Part shown: positions 1-10,920 of the stretch, one piece after another
Layout: each line of letters begins with the position of its first letter
Position numbering within the stretch: the first letter of the stretch is position 1
DNA from: Rhododendron vialii
Lineage: Eukaryota; Streptophyta; Magnoliopsida; Ericales; Ericaceae
Length of the DNA stretch: 64,000 bases
Direction: 5' to 3'
Assembly: GCF_030253575.1 (NCBI RefSeq)
Contig: NC_080562.1
Coordinates: forward strand, 28,431,852-28,495,851
Program-made: the position numbers and the translations under genes
The notes under the pieces: model-generated
What the model saw: only the letters and a program-made list of their open reading frames with translations
The model's database searches: none
What the model was told of the DNA's origin: nothing

Positions 1-887
1 GCTTTGATTGTGCTACGTGTTTGTGAAAATGCCTACAACGTGTTTGTGAAAATACATGTGAATGGGTTTAGTTGAATAATTAGAGATTGGGGTCGTTTTT
101 CTTCTCCTCCACCCAAGGGGTTTTTTTGGGCTCTTGGAAAACCATTGGGTTGCTCCTCTTTTCCATTTTGTAATGCCCCAATATGTATGTCACTTTTCAA
201 AATCCGATTGCTAAACCTAACTCTTTTAAGTAGCTACAATTGGGTTACATGAAAAAACCCATAATAGGCAGAAAAAACCAACAAAATGAGAAGCCCCAGT
301 TAAATTGCAAACCTGAAGTTACCCATCATTCTAGCCTTTGGGTAACCTTTTTGTACTCGACTTTTCCATAACCATCTTTCCCAACGTTGGCAATCAATTT
401 CATTTTTCATTCTCACGGACAAATACTCAATCACGGTAGAAAATTGGGTTTTTTTCTCATCTTTTGTGGAGCTCTAAAATTGTTTTTTTTTCCTCATCTT
501 TTGCTAGGAAATAGTGGCTTCGGGGGTTTAACCTTTCATTTTACAATCGTTGTTGATGCTAATTCATTTTTTTCTCTTTCCAGGTAATTGTATGGGATAG
601 GGGCAAGAGTATAATCGCCCTTTAATACTTTCATCAAAATCAAGATTGGAAGCTTGCTTAGCGAGTGGTACGATTTTTAAGCTTTTTTGATCTTTCTGCT
701 TTTGACCAATCACTCTTTCTTTGCTCGCCGAAAGTCGCTCTTTCTCCAATAACACTCCAATATGGTCTAAAATTAATCTGTAGGGGGGATTGATTAGTTT
801 TAGGGCACTTCGGCGGACTTTTTAGTTTTAGGGGACTTCGGTAGTGTGGGATTCATAGAGGGTTTTTTAATTTGTGTTCCAGAAGCA
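1..887. other. No gene seen; probable 5' leader of the Helitron
   Basis: AT-rich sequence without a convincing coding region. It lies directly upstream of the first Helitron exon. The expected 5' Helitron terminus (TC preceded by A) could not be picked out with confidence, so the true left end may lie in this stretch or beyond the window edge. Confidence 0.4.
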
Positions 888-3800
888 ATGGAACTTTCTA
901 AAGGGAAAGGGAAGGCCATCTGTGTATCCAAGGGAAAGAAATCTCTACTGGATGGTGATTTGGAAAAAACCGTAAGATAAACTTTAACTCTTCATTTTTT
1001 ATTTTCTATTGATCATTGTTCTTCATTTTTCATTTTCTATTGATCACTGTTTTTCATTTTCTATTGTATAGGTTAGGTTTCTTCGAGAAAAGAATGTTGG
1101 CGTAGTGATCCATGATGAGCGAGAATTGAATCAGATTTGCATGCATGGGGTATGTCTATTAATTACATCAGGAAGTTTGTTAGTACATACATTCTAAAAT
1201 ACTGTTAATATTATTCTTTTTCAAGGAAAAAGCAAAGGCAATAGCAATTTGTGGAGGTAAAGAAAATGTTGCACCTAAAGTGGTATGATTTTGTACACAT
1301 TCCTTCAAGTTCCCTATTTTTTTTTTGGGACCAATCATTTTTATTGTCTTTTCTATATCAAGATTCTAAAGTTAATTCATCCACCGCGTAGGCACCTAAT
1401 GATAATGTTATATCAAAGGCCCAATGCTTACGACGTGAACGAGAGAGAGCAGGAGACTGCATTCAACAGAGGCGGCCCACATTCTTTCCGTCTTTAACAC
1501 CAAGTCGTCGTCGACGTGCATGCCTAGAACGTGGCTTGATGGCAACAAATATCAATCAATTGACTTCTACATCTATAGAAATTCTAGCACCAAAGCGAGC
1601 AATGGTTTCTCATGCCTTTCAATCATCATCAGTTGTGGTGCTTCCTAAAACACCAAATTTGAGGGACTATTCTGCAATAACTGTGGATAGTATGCTATGT
1701 CATCATGAATCCCATGCACACCAACATGAGGTATTGAATATTGAAGAATCTGTAGCTATGCCGAGCATTATCGAAGAATCTGATTCTGAAATATGTCATC
1801 CTACAATGCCTCCTCGGAATCTCGAGGAAGAGTTTCTAGCCGTGGCAACTCCTCCACGGAATATTGACGAAGAACTTCTAGCTATGCCGGACATATCTTT
1901 AGCTCCAATTCATCGGTAAATTTTTTTCATTTGTCTTTGATATGTTTCTATTTCTATACCTTTTTTTGTCTGTTTTTACTTCACGTTTGTGTTAACATGT
2001 ATATGTAGGCTACCTCCTGGAAATCAATCTATTTTTTCATTTGTCTTTGATATGTTTCAATTTCTATACCTTTTTTTTTTTTACTTCACATATGTATTAG
2101 CATGTATGTGTAGGCTACCTTCTGAAAATCAATCTATTGATGATGAGTTAGAGGAGGATGAATCTACAAACGTAGGGGTTGATCCTCAAACTAATAGATA
2201 TCTCAATCGTCATTATCTCGGGAGGATGGATGTATCATGTCTTCATTGTAAAGCCTTGCATTGGATGGGTGAAAAATTGACCAATTCATCTTTAATACAT
2301 CCACTTTTTGGAACTTGCTGCCTTCAAGGAAAGATTAAGCTACCATCCCTTATTGCACCGCCATTGGCGCTACAAGAGTTATACGATGGCAATGATGAGC
2401 AATCAAAATCATTTCGTCATCATAGTCGAGAGTATAATGCAACTAATGCTTTTACAAGTCTTGGTGCTAAATTAGATACAAGAGTGCTTAATGGAAGAGG
2501 GCCTTTATCGTTCACTATCCATGGTGAATTACGTCATCGAACAGGATCATTGCTGCCACAGCTAGGGAATGAAGCAATTTATTCTCAACTGTACATATAC
2601 GACCCTGAGTCTGCTCTAAATGCTCGCAATCACAGAAATCCGCACTTGAGAAGAGATGTCCTCAAGACAATTCAAGATAGTTTGTTGGCATTTAATCCGT
2701 TTCCTGTTAAATTTCTTCGAGCTTTTGAGATTTTGAATCAATCCGAATCAGTGGGACAAAATTTACCTGCTTATCTTCATTACAGTTCGTCAACCGATCG
2801 TCGGAGGTATAATCTCCCAACAACAGATGAGATTGCAATAATTCTACCTGGCGATGGAACAGAGAAAAGTGGAATGAGAGATATTGTGTTGCATTTGAGA
2901 GGAAATAATAGGCTAATGCGAGTTAATGAATGTCACCCGGCTTATTTACCATTGCATTATGTTCTATTGTTTCCCCGTGGTGAGCTTGGATGGGAACCTG
3001 AGATGAGACATTGGGATGTACGAACCAAACAATACACAAATAAAAGACTGACTCAAATGGAATTTTATAGCTTTCGTTTGTTTCAACGAGACTCAGAGTA
3101 CTCAACCATTTTACGAGCTGAGAAACTATTCCAAGAGTTTATCGTAGATGCTTGGGCAGCAACTGAGCAAAATCGATTGAACTTTCATAGGCTGAATCAA
3201 GGAAAAATTCGATCCGAACTTTACCAGGATCTCGCAGATATTTGTCCTGATGGGTTAGGGCCTGGTCAAGTTGGTAAACGTATTATTTTGCCATCTTCGT
3301 TCCCTGGATGTCCCAGATATATGTTCCAAATATTTCAAGACTCAATGGCTATCACACGACACAATCAACATCCAGACATTTTCCTAACAATGACTGCCAA
3401 TCCCAATTGGCCTGAAATTACTGAGGCTTTGCTACCACATCAGAAAGCTGTTGATCGTCCAGATTTGGTTGCATGTGTTTTTGAGTTGAAGCGAAAATGT
3501 TTGATGAGTGAGATAAAAAAGAAGCAGGTGTTTGGCAAAGTTGTTGGATATGTTTATACAATTGAGTACCAAAAACGGGGGCTACCGCATATGCATTTAC
3601 TTTTGTTTCTTCTAGGTTCAGACAAAATACATACAAGTGCTCAGGTCGATAAAGTAGTATGTGCTGAATTGCCAGATCCTATAGAAGACCCTTCACTTTT
3701 TGATACTGTTAAGGTATGAACAAACAAATAAGAACATCTTTTTATTTTTTTTGTTGGTCTTTTCTATATCCTAACTATGATTTTTTGTTTTTTAATATTG

Positions 3801-6498
3801 TTAAGGGTTGCATGGTACATGGACCATGTGGTGCTCGAAATCCTCAAGCAGCATGTATGGAAAATGGAAAATGCACTAAGAAATATCCCAAAGCCTTTTC
3901 GGAAACAACTACACTGGACCAAGATGGATATCCAATCTATCGACGTCGTAATGATGGTCAGGTGTATATTGTTAGGGGTCAACCGGTTGATAACAGGGAT
4001 GTTGTTCCGTACAACGCTTACCTTTCTAGACTATTCAATTGTCATATCAATGTGGAAGTCTGCGCGGGAATGAGATGTGTCAAATATATCCATAAGTACA
4101 TCTACAAAGGTAATGATCGTGCAACGATGGTGTTGGGACTAATAGATGAGATCAAGGAATATCTCGATGCAAGGTATATTGGTCCAGTAGAAGCAGCTTG
4201 GCGGCTATTCGGTCATTCTATGCATGAAGAGATTCCAACAGTGGTACGTTTGGCACTTCATTTACCTGGAAAACATAATAGCCTATTTAACACTGAAGAA
4301 TCAATGCAAGACATTGTTGCCAGGGCTGAGCAAGATATTACAACATTAACTGGTTTTTTTGCATATTGTCAAGCAAATGTAGATGCACGTGTATTCACCT
4401 ATCAAGAATTTCCACAAACATTTTGTTTGGATAAAATCAGAAAAGAGGTGGAAACCAAGAGAAAGGGGTTTTGCAATTGGAAGAATGTACTTTATTAGCC
4501 CTAATGCTGGTGAAATATTTTATTTACGTCTCCTACTGGGTGTTGTTAGAGGACCAGAATCATATGAATGTTTACGCACATTCAATAATATTTTGCATGA
4601 CACATTCAAATCAGCATGTATTGCAAGAGGACTTCTGGAAGATGACGAAGAATGGGTGCAACGTCTTGAAGAAGCTGCAATTATGAAAATTGGATACCAG
4701 TTGCGTAGGTTGTTTTGTGTTATTCTCACCCAATGTTCTCCATCGCAACTGGCTGCATTATGGGAAAAATTTGCAACGCATATTTGTGATGATCTAGCGT
4801 TTAAAATTCAAGTATTATTTTCCATTCCAAATCCAACTGCAGCACAGATTGAGGATTACGGTTTATATCTCTTGGACGAATTGCTTCAGGAATCAGGTAA
4901 AAATTTAAAAGACTTTCCTCCCATGCCATTGCCTATTGTGAATTGGAGTATAGTAGTGGGTAACAGATTGATATTGGAGCATCAACAACTCATTTCTGAT
5001 GCCCAGCGTTCAGATGCGAATATCAATGTTGAAAGTCTCAATGAAGACCAACGTGCCGCTTATACTGCAATCACCACCTCGGTGTTTGAGAATAAAGGAA
5101 CGACTTTCTTTCTAAATGGGGGTGCTGGAACTGGAAAGACCTTTTTGTACAATACTGTTGCCACAAAATGTTGTAGCCTTGGACACGTCGTAGTCAGCGT
5201 TGCTTCATCTGGTATCGCTTCATTATTATTGGTAGGAGGTCGCACTGCACATTCAACATTTTCCATTCCATTGGATGTATTGGAAGACTCATTTTGTTCG
5301 TTTAGCAAACAATCTTTACAGGCAGAGTTGTTTAGAAAAGCAACATTGATTATATGGGATGAAGTCCCTATGCAACATAGATATTGTATCGAAGCAGTTG
5401 ATCGCACACTCCAAGACATTTGCGATAATAATAAGCTATTTGGGGGTATCTCTGTTGTTCTCGGGGGAGACTTTCGACAAATTCTACCAGTCATACCAAA
5501 AGGAGTTCGCGAGCAAATTGTGGGAGCATCGTTAAGACGTTCTGTACTATGGAATCGTATGCACATTTTGACATTGAATTTGAACATGCGCTTAATTAAC
5601 ACAGACCTTGAGAATTCAAATTTTGCAGAATTCTTGAAAAATGTACTCCTCTAATTTTTTTAAGAAAATCAAAAGTACTTTTCATTTCGTTGTTGCTTCA
5701 TTGTCTTGACTATCTATATTATACTTTTAGATTGGGACCAATCCAGAAGAAATAGTAGAGCTTCCGTCAACAATACAAAAGTGCAGATCCGTTAGTGAGT
5801 TATTATTTACTGTGTATCCGCACCTGGCTGTAGTGGGTACTGTAACACCGACTTTCCTTAATGAACGCACAATTCTTTCTGCCCAAAATGATGATGTTAG
5901 TGACATCAATCTTGCAGCATTGAATGTTTTTCCAAGGGATACTACCACTTATTATGCAGCAGACAAAATGTCCCTTGATGATGCACATGATCGTACTATC
6001 ACAAACCGGTATCCTAATGAGTACTTGAACTCATTGAATCCTTCTGGTTTGCCTCCTTTTAAATTGGACTTGAAAGTTGGTTGCCCAATAATGTTATTGA
6101 GAAACATCGCTCCAAAGGCTGGGTTATGTAATGGCACTCGATTAATGATTGTCAAATGTGCAAATCGCATAATCGAAGCTCAAATTTTAACTGGAGATAA
6201 ATTTGGCGATTTGGTCTTTATTCCAAGGATATCCTTGACACCCTCTTCTTCTGAAATGCCTTTTGAGATGACAAGGCGTCAATTTCCAGTCAGATTGGCA
6301 TATGCAATGACTATTAATAAATCTCAAGGACAGTCTGTCAATTTTGTTGGAATTGATTTGCATACTCCAGTTTTTAGTCATGGACAATTATATGTAGCGT
6401 TTTCTAGATGCACATCTGGTGATCGTACAAGTGTTCTTCTCTCCAATGATACATCCCGTTCTACGACAAACATTGTGTATCCCGAGGTTTTGCTATAG
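888..6498 (+). pseudogene. Helitron Rep-helicase (RepHel), seven exons, one frameshift
   Basis: This is the rolling-circle transposase of a plant Helitron. Seven exons in consistent phase fit GT-AG rules: 888-971, 1072-1149, 1226-1282, 1392-1915, 2114-3713, 3806-5642 and 5731-6498. Exon 5 carries the Helitron-like N domain and the HUH nuclease motif (GLPHMH, the two His at 3588-3596). Exon 6 begins with a Cys/His-rich stretch (GCMVHGPCG) and holds the paired-Tyr motif KYIHKYIYKG near 4080-4108. The C-terminal half is a PIF1-type SF1 helicase with Walker A GGAGTGKT, Walker B LIIWDE, motif [10 protein letters not shown], and near the end the INKSQGQS and YVAFSRC motifs. In exon 6 the frame changes at a run of four T (4421-4424): the upstream frame stops at 4498, while the homologous protein continues one frame over from 4383. 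That single extra base is the only lesion I see. Exon limits are inferred from splice signals and family homology. Confidence 0.9.
1904..2113 (+). repeat. 105-bp tandem duplication spanning intron and splice acceptor
   Basis: Intron 4 of the Helitron gene contains two consecutive copies of the same polypyrimidine stretch, TGTAG acceptor and first exon bases (GCTACCTYCTGRAAATCAAT). The acceptors are at 2008 and 2113, so the period is 105 bases. Only use of the second acceptor restores a long reading frame into exon 5 without an extra insert. Confidence 0.75.
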
Positions 6499-7381
6499 TA
6501 AAAGGTACAATTTTTATTTATCCAGATGCAAGTTTTAATTTATTCATGCACACGTTTAAATATCTTGAAGACTAAAGTTAGACGAGGAGGAAAAAAAATT
6601 TTGCTATTCGATCCCATAAATTCAGTTTATTGTGTTCTTTTGTCATGATCATCCTGAATTGTTGTCCCTTTATTTATACCTTCAACACACGTGTAGCCAC
6701 ACTCTCCTCCATAAGCGGGCTAAACACCCGTACATTAGGTAGGCGGTTATGTTCGAAGCGGGTTAAATTGTTAAACTGTATTAGAAAAATTTTGTGGATT
6801 AATGTCCAATTTATCGTAGTTAGTTCATGTTTCCTCATATTTCTATCTAATATTTGGTATTCTTGATTCTCACTTTTCAGGAACTGAATTTGGATCCTTC
6901 CACACACTCTTTACTCAAGGATTGTATAAGGAACTTTGATGGAAGACTCGGTTTCTATTTCACCTTCATTTTGTACCTCCATTTTGTTTTTTCCCCTTCC
7001 CGTTGTACCATCTCTAGGGACACCTTTATGATGTTTACATGATTCAATACCAAAATGCTTGCTTGCTATGGCTTATGGACAATACCTTGGTAGCTTGGAT
7101 CAATACTAATTTTGATTTATGCACATCTTATGCAAAGTTGTGATCTGAAAACTCTTTTCCTTTTTTGCTTTGTACTGTTCCTTTTTTATTTTTTCAAATT
7201 TGTGCTGAGTTGCAAATGATTGTCGCGGGGTAATCCTTTTTTTATATCAATAAAAAAAAATCTTCGCCATTCAAGAAAAATAGGTTAATTTCCAGCAATT
7301 TGTAACTACCTAAAAATTGAAATAATATTTTGAGCCATTATCAAGATTCAAAAGGTAATTTCAATTCCAACCGGCTGCGTA

Positions 7382-7407
7382 GTGCCGTAGGCACGGGCAA
7401 TCACTAG
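7382..7407 (+). other. Helitron 3' terminus (hairpin plus CTAG)
   Basis: GTGCC (7382-7386), loop GTA, GGCAC (7390-7394), a nine-base spacer, then CTAG at 7404-7407 followed by T. This is the standard terminator of plant Helitrons. Confidence 0.9.
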
Positions 7408-9045
7408 TATACCTATACTCCAAAACCACCAATATCTCACGTTACCCTAAACTCTAGCTAATTCGGTAATTAGAATTTAGATAAGTAAATAGAAAAAAAT
7501 ATACTTCTCTATTAATAATCTAATCCAGCCTAATAAAAACTAACATAATAACCATCCAGTATCACTATTTTATCCAAAATCAATATCCTACTCCAAATAT
7601 TACAATCGTGTCAATATTACCCATAGCATGCCCAAAATGATTAATTAGGACCCAACCATAACACACATATAATAAATGGTGACATAATTAATTAAATAAA
7701 TAAAAATGCCAGGTCGTAACACAAACAGAGTGGAAATCAAAATACAGGACGATGCTGTCCAAGTTCCAAAAAGCCTAATTATGAGGGTTGATGATCGGAA
7801 AGGTCCCTCGTCGAGTCCTCTGGTTAACCTCTTGTGCGACCTAGCTTCGTCCACCTTAGCCTGCACAGGTAGCGCAAGGTTAGTGCCAAACCGGTCAAAG
7901 GCCAACCAGAAAGGCACTCCGATAGTCTAGCAAGTATGCGCTCAAGAGAGAAAGTACAGGACTAGGGTTTAAGAGCTGAGTAGCATGTACCTCGTTAGGG
8001 TTTTGTAGTGGGACGAAATATCAGGGTTCAGACACAAAAGGTCGTTCGGCCAAAGTGATTGGCCCGACCTCCCAGTTGATGTTACTACTGCTTGGCTACT
8101 TGGATCCTGAGGATTGGACACCTTGGTTCAGATAAATATCGTGCCCATTTGTGACACAGCATAATCTCCTACGAAGTGTCATATTGGTTCAGTACGTTGG
8201 TTCGGACATGATGGTTGGGTCAACTAACTAGTGCCAACCCATCCACGAGCAACTAACCGTCTTGTTCAATACATGTAAACCCCGATTTCTAAAAATGCAC
8301 TTATGTGACTCTAATTAGGTTACAATATTTTTTTAAAAATAAATAAATAAATAAGTGATTACGGTTAAGGGAATATTTTCAGTCGACGTTTTTAAAACAT
8401 GAGGATAGCATGATATAATTTTAGGGGTTCAATACTTTTCTTTAGAAAGCGAACTACATCGTAATGATCTACACATTTTAATTAGTCTACGTTGTAATAT
8501 TTTTTGAGTTCGGAACTCGGACATGAATAATTGAATCAGAATAAATTTTAGTAAATAGCAAAATTAAGTTTAGTAAACCATTTACCCTAGCACCACGTAT
8601 CCAAGCTAGGAAGTCCAACTGTTACAAGTGTCCAAATATCCCCTAAGGTAAGGATGAATCATCAGTATATTTCACCTCTCAAAATAACTAATAGCCATAT
8701 ATGCTGTTAATTGCCAAAGAAATAGGAAAAAAGAAAGAGAGATAAAACGGTATAAAGGAATTGGAGGCGAATTGGCGAAGTGCCTTTTCCTTCCAATCAA
8801 CCGTACATCTTTCCGCACCACTGCTTGCCGTTCAGGAAATTCTTTGGGTAAATTCCTCTTTCCTCTTCTCTCTCTTTTCCCTACGCAGACCACCGCACGC
8901 GACGGCAGTCCCGGCGGACTTTCCCATTCCGTTTTTCCCTTTTTCTGCGGCCAAAACCAGAAGTAGGAATAGCAACGGCACCGCCGCTGCTGTTCGAGAA
9001 GTATGCTGCGTATGTTTGCATCTAGTATAAAATTAGAATGTGTGT
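7408..9045. other. Intergenic remnant, no gene recognised
   Basis: No coding region with recognisable homology. 7700-8300 looks like old transposon sequence. 8760-9030 is richer in GC and CT and resembles a 5' untranslated or first-exon fragment, but its short open frames match nothing I know. Confidence 0.35.
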
Positions 9046-9210
9046 GTGTGAATCAAAAGGGAGGAATCAGTGGATGTATATATATGTTTTAGTTTGTAAA
9101 TCACCTAATTAGTAAATAAAGTGTGGTTCCTCTATTTAAATTCAATTACATCAGTAGATTAAAAGAACTTTCAAGCAATTACAATTTCAATTAGTAAGAG
9201 CTTACCGGTT

Positions 9211-9429
9211 CTATAAAAATGCAGATAACTTAATTGCTAAACAAAGTCTAGTTCTCTGGGTAACTTGATTAAGAATAGCAGACCCATAATCCCGAACCTT
9301 TTCTGTTGCCCAGTAGGCTGACTCACAATCGAGAAGGTCTAAAAATATTTCAATTACAGTTTTGAACGCGTTGTGACACAAAGTAATTGCAATAGGTTGG
9401 TTCAAGGGATAAGTACAAGAACGAACCAA
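9211..9429 (-). other. Possible coding fragment of unknown origin
   Basis: The minus strand reads an open stretch with protein-like composition (for example the segment containing DLLDCESAYWATEKVRDYG) between AT-rich flanks, ending near a GTAAG donor-like site. I do not recognise the family. It could be an exon fragment left by a transposon capture or chance. Confidence 0.2.
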
Positions 9430-9699
9430 GTCTTTAGCGTAGCACCCAAGAATTCAAAGGTGGAAGTATTGTGTGAAGTGAGGTGACGCATGTAAAGTGG
9501 CCGCTACTTCTTTTTGGTGAGTTGGGCATACTTTAGTTACATGTATTTTCTGAAATTTTGGAATGAGATGTTGCTTGATTTTGCTGAAAAATATGGAATT
9601 TGAACTTCCTATTGGGTTTAATTGATGTTAATGCATGCGATGGCTGATTTATAAATCTTTTGAGTCTAAGTTAAATTAGACCACGACAATATGTTTTGG

Positions 9700-10425
9700 A
9701 AACTTGAATTTTACTGGTTGCTAGTACATGCTCGTGATAATATGATTCATTCGAACGGTGTCCCGAGCGCTAGGGGATGGGTAAAGATACTAGTGGCGTG
9801 AAGTAATAAGGTAGGAGATGCAGCCAGGCATCACCGGGTAATGATATCTTACCACTCTTCAATGGGGTCGCTCCCCAACCGACTGGCAAAAATACCGTTG
9901 AATGCTATTATCACTCAAAAGTGCAAAAGTTGAAAGAAAAATGAAATAAAAAGGGTCCATCTCTTGGACCGAAGAAATGAGCTTTCGGACAAAAATGCAT
10001 GTACTGGATGGTCAACGAAATATTTGAAATGTTGCTTTGAACTATTTTATAATGTGGGGTATTTCCATGGTCAAACTTGTAACCTTGGTATACGTTTCTC
10101 ACCCGAGCTTCGGCTTATGAAAACCTTTTCAATTTTTCAGGTTAAGGTAGATAGCAAGTTGTGGACTGAATGAGGTTCTAGAATAACCGTGGAGAATCAA
10201 GTGGTGTCTAATGGTTTGTATTTATTATAATTGTACACTTAGAAGCTCTGGGATTATCTTATTTATTCTACGCTTTCGCATTCTTTGCTTATATGGTTTT
10301 AATTGGCAATGATGCGAGAAATCCCTAAACTAGAATATGAGCAGGCCTTCGGCGGCTTAACACCCGCTTGGCCGGTCATGACTTCCAAGGTAGATTTTGG
10401 GTCGTGACAGAAGTGGTATCAGAGC
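9700..10425 (+). mobile_element. 3' part of a Gypsy LTR with tRNA-Met primer site
   Basis: A sequence ending in TTTTGGGTCGTGACA (LTR end at 10409) is followed after four bases by TGGTATCAGAGC (10414-10425), the complement of the initiator tRNA-Met 3' end. The upstream GGGGTCGCTCCCC segment recurs near 57137, before a second LTR end of the same type (57715). The left LTR limit could not be fixed. Confidence 0.65.
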
Positions 10426-10920
10426 ATTAGTTTACGAATTTCTTTAAAAAAAAAAATCCAGAGCTTTAGGAGTTTAGCTTCACAATTTGCGCACAAAACT
10501 TTATGTGTCTTATGTGCTTATCTTTCTATCTTTAACGTAACCTCATGTTTATAAATGATGGCCCAAGTTTGACCGTGGTTGATGGAGAATTATTATCTTG
10601 GGTACTTCAAGAAATGAAGCTAGTTAAGAAGAAAGATCCTAAAGGGAGATACCATCTGTGAATCGTTGGTCATGACATATTTTGATTTAACTTAGCAACC
10701 TGGCATTTAAATGAGTAAATCAACCGTGATATTGGCTAACTTATAGTTGGAAAGTAACCAAGAATAGCTATGAGAAAACCCTTATGGACACTAAGTAGAT
10801 CATGGCTTGGCTTGATACTTATTCTAGACTCAACGTTGTTCATTAAAGGAAGCTCTTGTGAATATGGGTAATGTGAACTGTTAAAATGTAGTCAAAAATT
10901 ACATAAAAAGCAAGGAATAG
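10426..10920 (+). mobile_element. Internal leader remnant of the Gypsy element
   Basis: Sequence immediately downstream of the primer site, without a reading frame. It is interrupted at 10920 by the solo LTR, whose target duplication AATAG is 10916-10920. No gag or pol of this element is seen to the right. Confidence 0.4.

Larger units (their letters stand above)
888..7407 (+). mobile_element. Helitron, near-complete, autonomous type
   Basis: The RepHel gene lies upstream of a canonical Helitron 3' terminus at 7382-7407, followed by T as expected for insertion between A and T. About 900 bases of AT-rich 3' untranslated sequence separate the stop codon from the terminus. The left boundary is set at the first coding exon only because the 5' TC end was not identified. 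The single frameshift suggests recent loss of function; the element may still be mobilised in trans. Confidence 0.8.
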
